DNA of 64,000 bases from Limanda limanda (lineage: Eukaryota > Chordata > Actinopteri > Pleuronectiformes > Pleuronectidae). The stretch lies in contig NC_083656.1 of the NCBI RefSeq assembly GCF_963576545.1, positions 4,159,686-4,223,685 on the forward strand, in the 5' to 3' direction. The number at the start of each line of letters is the position of its first letter. The stretch's first letter is position 1. Made by a program: the position numbers and the translations under genes. The notes under the pieces were generated by a model, which was not told the origin of the DNA, did not search any database, and saw only the letters and a program-made list of their open reading frames with translations. Shown here piece after piece: positions 1-35,844 of the stretch.

Positions 1-95
1 TGAGGGGGGGGTGGGGAAATAACCAGGAGGTAATTCGATTTCTGTATTTTGGATTTGGAAGATGGTTTCTCTGAAGATTTCAGGTCAAATTCTAC

Positions 96-25830
<25,735 letters not shown>

Positions 25831-26310
25831 GGTCCTTCAGTGCAGGACAGTGCGCGTCAGACGGGACCCTGAAGCATCCTGCTCCTCTTCCTCCTCTCCC
25901 TTCTCTCCCTCCTCTTCCTCCTCTCCCTCCTCTCCCTCCTCTTCCTCCTCTTCCTCCTGCAGCACCCGGCCGGCTCCCTGCGGCTGCACTGGCCGCCTCT
26001 CAGCGTCTGTTTGCGGGGGGAACAACCAGGAGCTTCCGCCCGGAGCGAAGCAGCTTCACGATCTCCAACCGTGCACGTACACGCACGAACACGCACGCAC
26101 ACGCACCGACTCCTTCAGACTCACAGACAGACTCACAGACAGAGGAACAGACAGACAGGTAACAAAGGTCCCAGCAGCAGCTCACCTGCTTCACTCACTG
26201 TCTGTCTGTCGCTGCTCTGCGCGCACGTCCATGTGTGTGCGTGAGCGTGCGTGCGTGCGTGTGTGTTGTCCCTGGAGACCCGGCAGCTACACACCAGCTA
26301 CTGTAAACAA
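25831..26310 (-). promoter_or_regulatory. Presumed kif19 5' UTR and promoter region
   Basis: GC-rich sequence directly upstream of the kif19 ATG, with a polypurine/polypyrimidine tract at 25885-25960. A forkhead-like core, tgtaaacaacac, lies at about 26302-26313. Cilium genes are often driven by FOXJ1/RFX (established knowledge), but a single short motif is weak support. No TATA box was seen. Confidence 0.45.
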
Positions 26311-26704
26311 CACAACACCACTTCCGCTTATAGCGATTGTTTCCTTTTTCTTTTTAGTTGCTCCTAGAAAGATTTACATTGAGGTTCATGCAATAGTGTT
26401 TAAATCTATCTATCTATCTATTTATTTATTTATTTATTTATATATCTATCAATCTATCTATCTATCTATCTATCTAACCATCCAAATAAGTATCCAGCCT
26501 ATTTAATATATAATTTCTTATTAATTATTTTTTTATTTACTATTTAATGTTTTACCTCCTGATTGTTCGTCACTAAACTAAAATAAAGTCCCTGCAGGTT
26601 TAACGCAGTTTCTCCTGCAGCACTATACTGACCTCTGCTGGACAGAGTGATAAACTACCTCACTGGAGAAAAACAGTCTATGGTTTTATTAAGAGTTATT
26701 AAGA

Positions 26705-27060
26705 TTAAGTTATTAAGAGACATTTATTTATCCCAAACACATGCACAGACATGCACAAGCACACTCATGCAATTGTGGGGAAATTTAACCTCTGCTTTTA
26801 ACCCATCTGGTGCAGGACACACAGAGCAGTGAGCAGCCATGTACAGCGCCCGGGGAGCAGATGTTGGGGGAGTAAGGTGCCTTGCTCAGGGGCACTAGAC
26901 AGGGCAGGGAGAATTCTCTTGGATTTTTGGACAGATAAATCCAGGTTTGTCTTTTTGTTGTTTCTCCGTGGAGTCGAACCAGAGACGAACCAGAGACCTT
27001 TTCTGCCCATTGTCCAAGTTTCTGCCACTAGTCCACCGCCTCTAGTCCACCGCCCTTGTC
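26705..27060 (-). mobile_element. tRNA-derived SINE (minus orientation)
   Basis: The reverse complement matches the 15535-15865 element, including the box B-like ggttcgactcc, gcaaggcacc and tgctccccgggcgc. The head lies at about 27040 and the tail (aataaat-like) at about 26710. Confidence 0.8.
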
Positions 27061-27166
27061 ATTGTCCCAAACATGACGTTGCGTTAACTTAACACCCAAC
27101 AACAAAATGAACACACACCAGGAAGTACTCAAAACAACAGGTTTATTGAACATACTGTTGGCCGCA

Positions 27167-28166
27167 GGATTATTATGCACAAACCATGAAAATAGGGAAG
27201 TGAGGCAAAAGGAAGTTAAAGAAAACTGCTTTCAGCACATTTGATCTGAATCTGTTTACCTGACTGAAAGATTTGGTATTTCCAAACCCTTTGCATAAAG
27301 AAAGCTTTTTTTGGATGTTAGGGGAGGGAGAACAGATCACATTGCATTATTTTGTACTGAGGTCACTTTTGTTTTCTTCTCAACCATTCTGAAGTAATCA
27401 GAAAAAGTCAGGCTGCTGTTTCAGAAAAACACATTCCTGTGATTTGCTGGATGGTGACTACGCTTTGCTCAAATCCTTCATTAGAAGTCAACACAGGATC
27501 AGTTCCTCTGAAAATACTCAAGAAACATATTCCGAGGCTGAATTTATCAATATGCTATGAGGTCAATGCCGATACCAAATTTAGGAAGTAAAATAAATGT
27601 CCAATAATGTTATATCTGCCAATATTTCTGAAAAAAATTGGCAATGATTCCTAATATTGTAATTATCAAACCCTTGTGAGAAAGAAATGTGATTAATCAT
27701 TGTCAGTCGTCCCAACCGCGTACTGAGGAAAAATAAATTACCTGAATATTCTCATATTCTCACGGCTTCCAAAATCACAGCAGAAATGACAACTTCATTG
27801 AGTTAGTCCGACAAGACGATATGGATTAATGGGTCTTTAAATGTGTTATTTAAATCTATCAATAATCAAACATGACAAATTAATGATGATAGTTCTGTTA
27901 AATGAAATGAAAACAGAAACATTAGGATGAGATTCAGTTCTTGTAGAGGCCTTAGGTTGCAAACATTTCAAATGGTAAGATGTTTATGAAATCCCATGTG
28001 TCTCTTATTAGTTTAATACGGCCATATTGAGATTTATTCAACTGTACTGTAAACGAGTACATATATGTTCGAATACATTTTCTCTTCTTTTAAACTTTCC
28101 CGTGTTCCAATTGCTGTAAAACCCCAAAGTAAACGGGCTAAGAAGGGCGAGAAGGAAGATAATCAA
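27167..28166. repeat. 1-kb repeat R1 (gene-less)
   Basis: Begins ggattattatgcacaaacca and recurs at 28167, 30569, 31554 and 33956. R1 and R3 run through without a VWC gene. In the other copies, the VWC promoter and exons sit between the cccttgtgaga-type segment and the ctgaggaaa-type segment. Confidence 0.85.
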
Positions 28167-29172
28167 GGATTATTATGCACAAACCAAGAAAATAGGCAAG
28201 TGAGGCAAAAGGAAGTTAAAGAAAACAGCTGTCAGCACATGTGATCAGAATCTGTTTACTTGACTGAAAGATTTGCTATTTCCCAACCCTATGCTGAGAG
28301 AAGCCTTATTTGGATGTTACAATGTGAACAGATCACATTGCATTATTTTGTACTGAGGTCACTTTTGTTTTCTTCTCAAACATTCTGAAGTACTCAATAA
28401 AAGTCAGGCCGGACTCAAAGCTCAGAAGCAACGTCTGGCTGCTGTTTCAGAACAACACATTCCTGTGATTTGCTGAATGGTGACTACGCTTTGCTCAAAT
28501 CCTTCACTAGAAGTCAACACAGGATCAGTTCCTCTGAAAATACTCAAGAGACCTATTCCCTGGCTGAATTTATCAATATGCTATGAGGTCGATGCCGATA
28601 CCAAAATTAGGACGTAAAAAAATGTCCAATAACGTTATATCTGCCAATATATCTGAAAAAAATTGGCAATGATTCCTATGATTGTAATTTTCAAACCCTT
28701 GTGAGACAGAAATTGTTATCAGCCACCTGATACATCAGTCAACTCTTGTGCACACACACCAGACCCAAGTTCTTTAGGTAAAGATTGTACTCGGCATAGA
28801 AAATCATTTAGTCTCAAAACACTGGAGCTTGAAATGCTCTTGGCAACGTTTTCATCTCCATCTGCTTTCCTCCCTGTGAGTAAAATGCGCAGACTTCATT
28901 CTGCATCACCAGACATAGTTCTGATCCCTTTCCTCCTTTTTTAAAAAAAACCATTAAGTACAAATGAACATATCATATAACCTTTTAAACAAAAGAACCT
29001 TCTGCATAACCGTGAGTTATGAGTGCGCTCATCGTCCACGTTTGAGCTGAAACGTGAACTTGTGTGACTTGGTTTCTTGAGACGGCCCCTCTCTCTGATG
29101 AAGGAGGGACTCTGCCCCTCGAACATGTACAAGTGATCTGCTGCTCCGGGACCTCCCCAAAACTCTGTGGCA

Positions 29173-29281
29173 TATAAAAGCCAAGCTAAGTCATTTGTTT
29201 AAGCAGTAGGGAGTTTCTGCTAGGGTCTGGATTGGAGTTAATCAAAGACTGGACCCTACCGTGCATGAGTGCTATTTAGAC
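29173..29281 (+). promoter_or_regulatory. Copy A core promoter and leader with uORF
   Basis: The TATA box TATAAAAG is at 29173-29180. The likely cap site is AGCAG at 29202, 29 bp downstream. The leader contains agcagtagggagtttctgct, resembling the start of human COL1A1 mRNA. The upstream ORF ATG-AGT-GCT-ATT-TAG (29265-29279) ends 2 nt before the main ATG, as in the human COL1A1 leader as I recall it. Confidence 0.8.
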
Positions 29282-29932
29282 ATGTTCAGCTTTGTGGATA
29301 TTCGGTTAGCGCTGCTGCTGAGCGCAGCAGTGCTTTTGGTTGGAGGTCACAGCATTAGAGATAGTAAGTATCACTTTCACACTTTGATTTGACTTGTTTT
29401 GGGGACTTGTGGCCCCTCGAGATGCGGATAAACATTGGCCAAAGGGTCAGAGCTTCATGCCAGAGGTCAGGTCTTTACATCAGCGTTCATTACAAGTACA
29501 ATCATAAAAAAGTGACAGTGATAAATCAATACTTTGCTGAATGTTTGGTTTAGTGTGTCACATTGGATCCAAGCAGCTGTAGTTTATGAGTTTTAAGTTG
29601 TCTTGTTTGGTGCAGGGACACATCTGGCTCCCATAGAACTTCAAACCCAGTTCATAACTCTGTTATTTGGGGGGGGATATTTACTCTGACTGTTACCAAA
29701 CTCACCGCGGTTCTCTCCTTTCCTTTCAGTGTCATTCAGCAGCTGCACATTAGAAGGAAAGCAGTACAATGACAAGGCTGAATGGAAACCAGAGCCCTGC
29801 ACCACCTGCATCTGCAACAGTGGAACCGTCGTGTGCGGCAGTGCGGGCTGCAGTTTTCTATCCGGCTGCACCAACCCAATCATCCCAGAGGGAGAGTGCT
29901 GCCCTATCTGCCCTGATGGTACAGCGCCTTGA
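29282..29932 (+). CDS. Procollagen-I-like VWC mini-protein, copy A
   Basis: Two exons, 29282-29363 and 29730-29932, encode 94 residues. Residues 1-22 are the collagen-type signal peptide (MFSFVDIRLALLLSAAVLLV start). A short linker HSIRD follows, then a ten-cysteine VWC domain (about 33-89) with WKPEPCTTC and PEGECCPICPDG, ending TAP-stop. Donor GATA|GTAAGT and acceptor tttcag|TG rebuild an ATG codon at the junction. The closest family I recognise is the type I procollagen N-propeptide, but there are no Gly-X-Y repeats. Predicted secreted; function unknown. VWC domains often bind BMP/TGF-beta ligands (inference only). Confidence 0.85.
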
Positions 29933-30289
29933 TCCTCCTCAGCCTTTTGTGTGGTTAACAAGCTCTGTGGCGCCACCTAGTGCCTTCCCACCTTGTCTCT
30001 GACAAGCTGAGGCTCCTGGGCCGTGAATGGATTGAGGCCCTAAGCCTGAGGAAACATAAATTACCTGAATATTCTCATATTCTCTCGGCTTCCAAAATCA
30101 CATCAGAAATGACAACTTCATTGAGTTAGTCCGACAAGACGATTAGGATTAATGGCTCTTTAAATGTGTTTTTTAAATCTATCAATTATCCAACATGACA
30201 CATGAATGATGATAGTTCTGTTAAATTAAATGAAAACAGAAACATTAGGATGAGATCCAGTTCTTGTAGAGGCCTTAGGATGCAAACAT

Positions 30290-30346
30290 TAGGGTAAGGG
30301 TTAGGGTTAGGGTTAGTTTGGGTTAGGCTAACCCTAACCCAAACAT
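30290..30346. mobile_element. 57-bp telomere-motif insertion (copy 1)
   Basis: The insert carries (TTAGGG)-type repeats and ends in the inverted ctaaccctaaccc. The duplicated caaacat flanks it at 30283-30289 and 30340-30346. The empty site gcaaacatttcaaatg is present in R1 (27960) and R3/R4 (31348). Confidence 0.9.
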
Positions 30347-30568
30347 TTCAAATGTTAAGATTTTAATGAAATCCCATGTGTCTCTTATTAGTTTAATACG
30401 GCCATATTAAGATTTATTGAACTGTACTGTAAACAAGTAAATATCTGTTAGAATACATGTTCTCTTCTTTTAAACTTTCCCGTGTTCCAATTGCTGTAAA
30501 ACCCAAAAGTAAATGGGCTAAACAGGCGAAGAGGAAGATAATCAAGGATCCGTTTCACTATTGCAAGC

Positions 30569-31553
30569 AGGATAATTATACACAAACCATGAAAATAGGG
30601 AAGTTAAAGAAAACTGCTATCAGTACAAATGATCAGAATCGGTTTACTTGACTGAAAGATTTGCTATTTCCAAACCCTCTGCCTGAGAGAAGCCGTATTT
30701 GGATGTTAGGGGAGGGAGAACAGATCACATTGCATTATTTTGAACTGAGGTCAGTTTTGTTTTCTTCTCAACCATTCTGAAGTAATCAGAAAAAGTCTGG
30801 CTGCTGTTTCCGAAAAACACATTCCTGTGATTTGCTGGATGGTGACTACGCTTTGCTCAAATCCTTCACTAGAAGTCTACACAGGATCAGTTCCTCTGAA
30901 AATACTAAAGAAACTTATTCCCAGGCTGAATTTATCAATATGCTATGAGGTCAATGCCGATACCAAATTTAGGAAGTAAAATAAATGTCCAATAACGTTA
31001 TATCTGCCAATATTTCTGAAAAAAATTGGCAATGATTCCTATGATTGTAATTATCAAACCCTTATGAGAAAGAAATGTGATTAATCATTGTCAGTCGTCC
31101 CAACCGCGTACTGAGGAAAAATAAATGACCTGAATATTCTCATATTCTCACGGCTTCTAAAATCACAGCAGAAATGACAACTTCATTGAGTTAGTCCGAC
31201 AAGACGATATGGATTAATGGCTCTTTAAATATGTTATTTAAATCTATCAATAATCAAACATGACAAATGAATGACGATAGTTCTGTTAAATTAAATGAAA
31301 ACAGAAACATTAGGATGAGATTCAGTTCTTGTAGAGGCCTTAGGTTGCAAACATTTCAAATGGTAAGATGTTTATGAAATCCCATGTGTCTCTTATTAGT
31401 TTAATACGGCCATATTGAGATTTATTCAACTGTACTGTAAACGAGTACATATATGTTAGAATACATTTTCTCTTCTTTTAAACTTTCCCGTGTTCCAATT
31501 GCTGTAAAACCCCAAAGTAAACGGGCTAAACAGGCGAGAAGGAAGATAATCAA
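30569..31553. repeat. 1-kb repeat R3 (gene-less)
   Basis: Same as R1 with small differences. It contains the empty site for the telomere-motif insertion and no VWC exon. Confidence 0.85.
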
Positions 31554-32558
31554 GGATTATTATGCACAAACCAAGAAAATAGGCAAGTGAGGCAAAAGGA
31601 AGTTAAAGAAAACAGCTGTCAGCACATGTGATCAGAATCTGTTTACTTGACTGAAAGATTTGCTATTTCCCAACCCTATGCTGAGAGAAGCCTTATTTGG
31701 ATGTTACAATGTGAACAGATCACATTGCATTATTTTGTACTGAGGTCACTTTTGTTTTCTTCTCAAACATTCTGAAGTACTCAATAAAAGTCAGGCCGGA
31801 CTCAAAGCTCAGAAGCAACGTCTGGCTGCTGTTTCAGAACAACACATTCCTGTGATTTGCTGAATGGTGACTACGCTTTGCTCAAATCCTTCACTAGAAG
31901 TCAACACAGGATCAGTTCCTCTGAAAATACTCAAGAGACCTATTCCCTGGCTGAATTTATCAATATGCTATGAGGTCGATGCCGATACCAAAATTAGGAC
32001 GTAAAAAATGTCCAATAACGTTATATCTGCCAATATATCTGAAAAAAATTGGCAATGATTCCTATGATTGTAATTTTCAAACCCTTGTGAGACAGAAATT
32101 GTTATCAGCCACCTGATACATCAGTCAACTCTTGTGCACACACACCAGACCCAAGTTCTTTAGGTAAAGATTGTACTCGGCATAGAAAATAATTTAGTCT
32201 CAAAACACTGGAGCTTGAAATGCTCTTGGCAACGTTTTCATCTCCATCTGCTTTCCTCCCTGTGAGTAAAATGCGCAGACTTCATTCTGCATCACGAGAC
32301 ATAGTTCTGATCCCTTTCCTCCTTTTTTAAATAAAACCATTAAGTACAAATGAACATATCATATAACCTTTTAAACAAAAGAACCTTCTGCATAACCGTG
32401 AGTTATGAGTGCGCTCATCGTCCACGTTTGAGCTGAAACGTGAACTTGTGTGACTTGGTTTCTTGAGACGGCCCCTCTCTCTGATGAAGGAGGGACTCTG
32501 CCCCTCGAACATGTACAAGTGATCTGCTGCTCCGGGACCTCCCCAAAACTCTGTGGCA

Positions 32559-32667
32559 TATAAAAGCCAAGCTAAGTCATTTGTTTAAGCAGTAGGGAGT
32601 TTCTGCTAGGATCTGGATTGGAGTTAATCAAAGACTGGACCCTACCGTGCATGAGTGATATTTAGAC
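32559..32667 (+). promoter_or_regulatory. Copy B core promoter and leader with uORF
   Basis: TATAAAAG at 32559-32566, AGCAG cap context at 32588 and uORF ATG-AGT-GAT-ATT-TAG at 32651-32665. Same spacing as copy A. Confidence 0.8.
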
Positions 32668-33319
32668 ATGTTCAGCTTTGTGGATATTCGGTTAGCGCTG
32701 CTGCTGAGCGCAGCAGTGCTTTTGGTTGGAGGTCACAGCATTAGAGATAGTAAGTATCACTTTCACACTTTGATTTGACTTGTTTTGGGGACTTGTGGCC
32801 CCTCGAGATGCGGATAAACATTGGCCAAAGGGTCAGAGCTTCATGCCAGAGGTCAGGTCTTTACATCAGCTTTCATTACAAGTACAATCATAAAAAAGTG
32901 ACAGTGATAAATCAATACTTTGCTGAATGTTTGGTTTAGTGTGTCACATTGGATCCAAGCAGCTGTAGTTTATGAGTTTTAAGTTGTCTTGTTTGGTGCA
33001 GGGACACATCTGGCTCCCATAGAACTTCAAACCCAGTTCATAACTCTGTTATTTGGGGGGGGGATATTTACTCTGACTGTTACCAAACTCACCGCGGTTC
33101 TCTCCTTTCCTTTCAGTGTCATTCAGCAGCTGCACATTAGAAGGACAGCAGTACAATGACAAGGCTGAATGGAAACCAGAGCCCTGCACCACCTGCATCT
33201 GCAACAGTGGAACCGTCGTGTGCGGCAGTGCGGGCTGCAGTTTTCCATCCGGCTGCTCCAACCCTATCATCCCAGAGGGAGAGTGCTGCCCCATCTGCCC
33301 TGATGGTACAGCGCCTTGA
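32668..33319 (+). CDS. Procollagen-I-like VWC mini-protein, copy B
   Basis: Exons 32668-32749 and 33117-33319; 94 residues. The signal peptide and HSIRD linker are identical to copy A. The VWC domain differs at a few residues (for example GQQ for GKQ, and SFPSGCSN for SFLSGCTN), and all ten cysteines are kept. Intron 1 is about 367 nt. No stop or frameshift, so it is a plausible active paralogue. Confidence 0.85.
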
Positions 33320-33676
33320 TCCTCCTCAGCCTTTTGTGTGGTTAACAAGCTCTGTGGCGCCACCTAGTGCCTTCCCACCTTGTCTCTGACAAGCTGAGGC
33401 TCCTGGGCCGTGAATGGACTGAGGCCCTAAGCCTGAGGAAACATAAATTACCTGAATATTCTCATATTCTCTCGGCTTCCAAAATCACATCAGAAATGAC
33501 AACTTCATTGAGTTAGTCCGACAAGACGATTTGGATTAATGGCTCTTTAAATGTGTTTTTTAAATCTATCAATTATCCAACATGACACATGAATGATGAT
33601 AGTTCTGTTAAATTAAATGAAAACAGAAACATTAGGATGAGATCCAGTTCTTGTAGAGGCCTTAGGATGCAAACAT

Positions 33677-33733
33677 TAGGGTAAGGGTTAGGGTTAGGGT
33701 TAGTTTGGGTTAGGCTAACCCTAACCCAAACAT
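33677..33733. mobile_element. 57-bp telomere-motif insertion (copy 2)
   Basis: Same insertion and caaacat flanks (33670-33676, 33727-33733) as 30290-30346. It was copied when the 3.4-kb unit duplicated. Confidence 0.9.
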
Positions 33734-33955
33734 TTCAAATGTTAAGATTTTAATGAAATCCCATGTGTCTCTTATTAGTTTAATACGGCCATATTAAGAT
33801 TTATTGAACTGTACTGTAAACAAGTAAATATCTGTTAGAATACATGTTCTCTTCTTTTAAACTTTCCCGTGTTCCAATTGCTGTAAAACCCAAAAGTAAA
33901 TGGGCTAAACAGGCGAAGAGGAAGATAATCAAGGATCCGTTTCACTATTGCAAGC

Positions 33956-34640
33956 AGGATAATTATACACAAACCATGAAAATAGGGAAGTTAAAGAAAA
34001 CTGCTATCAGTACAAATGATCAGAATCGGTTTACTTGACTGAAAGATTTGCTATTTCCAAACCCTCTGCCTGAGAGAAGCCGTATTTGGATGTTAGGGGA
34101 GGGAGAACAGATCTCATTGCATTATTTTGAACTGAGGTCAGTTTTGTTTTCTTCTCAACCATTCTGAAGTAATCAGAAAAAGTCTGGCTGCTGTTTCCGA
34201 AAAACACATTCCTGTGATTTGCTGGATGGTGACTACGCTTTGCTCAAATCCTTCACTAGAAGTCTACACAGGATCAGTTCCTCTGAAAATACTAAAGAAA
34301 CTTATTCCCAGGCTGAATTTATCAATATGCTATGAGGTCAATGCCGATACCAAATTTAGGACGTAAAATAAATCTCCAATAACGTTATATCTGCCAATAT
34401 TTCTGAAAAAAATTGGCAATGATTCCTATGATTGTAATTATCAAACCCTTGTGAGAAAGAAATGGGATTAAGGGTTGATATTTTAATGTCAAGCAAGATA
34501 AAGCATTTTTTCATATACAATGTGAATATAAATGCATCTATTCCAAATTGATTATTCTGTAAAATGAAAGTTTTCATATCAGCAATCATAAAGTCAGATA
34601 CAAACACATTTGTGAATGCTCATATCGGCCAATTGTTATC
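33956..34640. repeat. 1-kb repeat R5, with longer DNA-element remnant
   Basis: Starts like R3. At 34465-34640 it keeps about 180 bp (ending tcatatcggccaattgttatc) that is missing from the equivalent places before copies A and B. This is probably the older, less deleted form. Confidence 0.75.
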
Positions 34641-34685
34641 AGCCACCTGATAGATCAGTCAACTCTTGTGCACACACTTCTAGAC

Positions 34686-35338
34686 ATGTTCAGCTTTGTG
34701 GATATTCAGCTAGCGCTGCTGCTGAGCGCAGCAGTGCTTTTGGTGAGAGGTCAAGGCGATGAAGATAGTAAGTATCACTTTCACACTTTGATTTGACTTG
34801 TTTTGGGGACTTGTGGCCCCTCGAGATGCGGATAAACACTGGCCAAAGGGTCAGAGCTTCATGCCAGAGGTCAGGTCTTTACATCAGCGTTCATTACAAG
34901 TACAATCATAAAAAAGTGACAGTGATAAATCAATACTTTGCTGAATTTTAGGTTTTGTGTGTCACATTGGATCCAAGCTGCTCTAGTTGTATGAGTTTAA
35001 AGTGGTCTTGTCTGGTGCAGGGACACATCTGGCTCCCATAGAACTTCAAACCCAGTTGATCACTCTGTTATTTGGGGGGGGGATATTTACTCTGACTGCT
35101 ACCAAACTCACAGAGGTTCTCTCCTTTCCTTTCAGTGCTAGTAGGCGGCTGCACAATACATGGAAAGATGTTCAGGGACAAGGCTGAATGGAAACCAGAG
35201 CCCTGCAAGACCTGCCACTGCAACAGTGGAACCGTCGTGTGCGGCAGTGCGGGCTGCAGTTTTCCATCCGGCTGCTCCAACCCGATCGTCCCAGAGGGAG
35301 AGTGCTGCCCCATCTGCCCTGATGGTACAGCGCCTTGA
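34686..35338 (+). CDS. Procollagen-I-like VWC mini-protein, copy C (promoter missing)
   Basis: Exons 34686-34767 and 35136-35338 encode 94 residues. The signal peptide is followed by QGDED, the form most like fish col1a1. The VWC domain carries CTIHGKMFRDKAEWKPEPC and keeps ten cysteines. Upstream, sequence passes directly from ctcttgtgcacacac to ttctagacATG, so the TATA box, cap region and uORF of the other copies are absent. It may be silent, driven from elsewhere, or supply exons to copy B transcripts. Confidence 0.75.
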
Positions 35339-35844
35339 TCCTCCTCAGCCTTTTGTGTGGTTAACAAGCTCTGTGGCGCCACCTAGTGCCTTCCCACCTT
35401 GTCTCTGACAAGCTGAGGCTCCTGGGCCGTGAATGGACTGAGGCCCTAAGCCTGCCTGCTTGCCTGAGGATTTTCAGTCGCTTTGGATTTATTTCATTTC
35501 AATTTCAATATGCATTCTTTTAACAACAGATTACACCTGCTCTTTCCTGAAGCCTGGCAGTGAATGTTTTATTTCTCCTCATCATGCTTACCTGTGCAGG
35601 GGTTGACATGGCCTACACATGTCTCATTTCTCCCTAAACCATCTCTGTTTTCCACTTATTCTTTTGCAGAAATGATTTAGAATCAAAGAGGTGGACTTTT
35701 GATTCACAATCACACTGTATTTCATACTTAAGTCAGCCCTGACTTCTTGTTTAGACCCGCTGTAGATAGCTGTGAGCTTCAGTTTAATGCTAATCCTGTC
35801 AAGTTTCCTTTTGTAAATGTTCGTAGTTAGGATTGTTTCTCTCA
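35339..35844. other. Sequence downstream of copy C
   Basis: Not shared with other array segments as far as I can see. It may be retained collagen-gene intron 2 sequence, since it follows the exon 2 donor position directly and ends at the conserved ttctatag acceptor-like site at 35890. No coding exon was recognised. Confidence 0.5.

Larger units (their letters stand above)
28167..30568. repeat. 3.4-kb unit, gene-bearing part 1 (VWC copy A)
   Basis: A gene-bearing version of the 1-kb repeat. Together with R3 (30569-31553) it forms a unit of about 3387 bp that is repeated from 31554. The two units look nearly identical by eye through promoter, exons and introns. Confidence 0.88.
31554..33955. 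repeat. 3.4-kb unit, gene-bearing part 2 (VWC copy B)
   Basis: Second copy of 28167-30568, including the telomere-motif insertion. Differences are scattered single-base changes and tiny indels. Confidence 0.88.

Noticed and set aside
26829..27092. Plus-strand ORF of 87 codons
   Set aside because: Lies inside the minus-oriented SINE; a similar frame occurs in the other SINE copy at 15532-15753.
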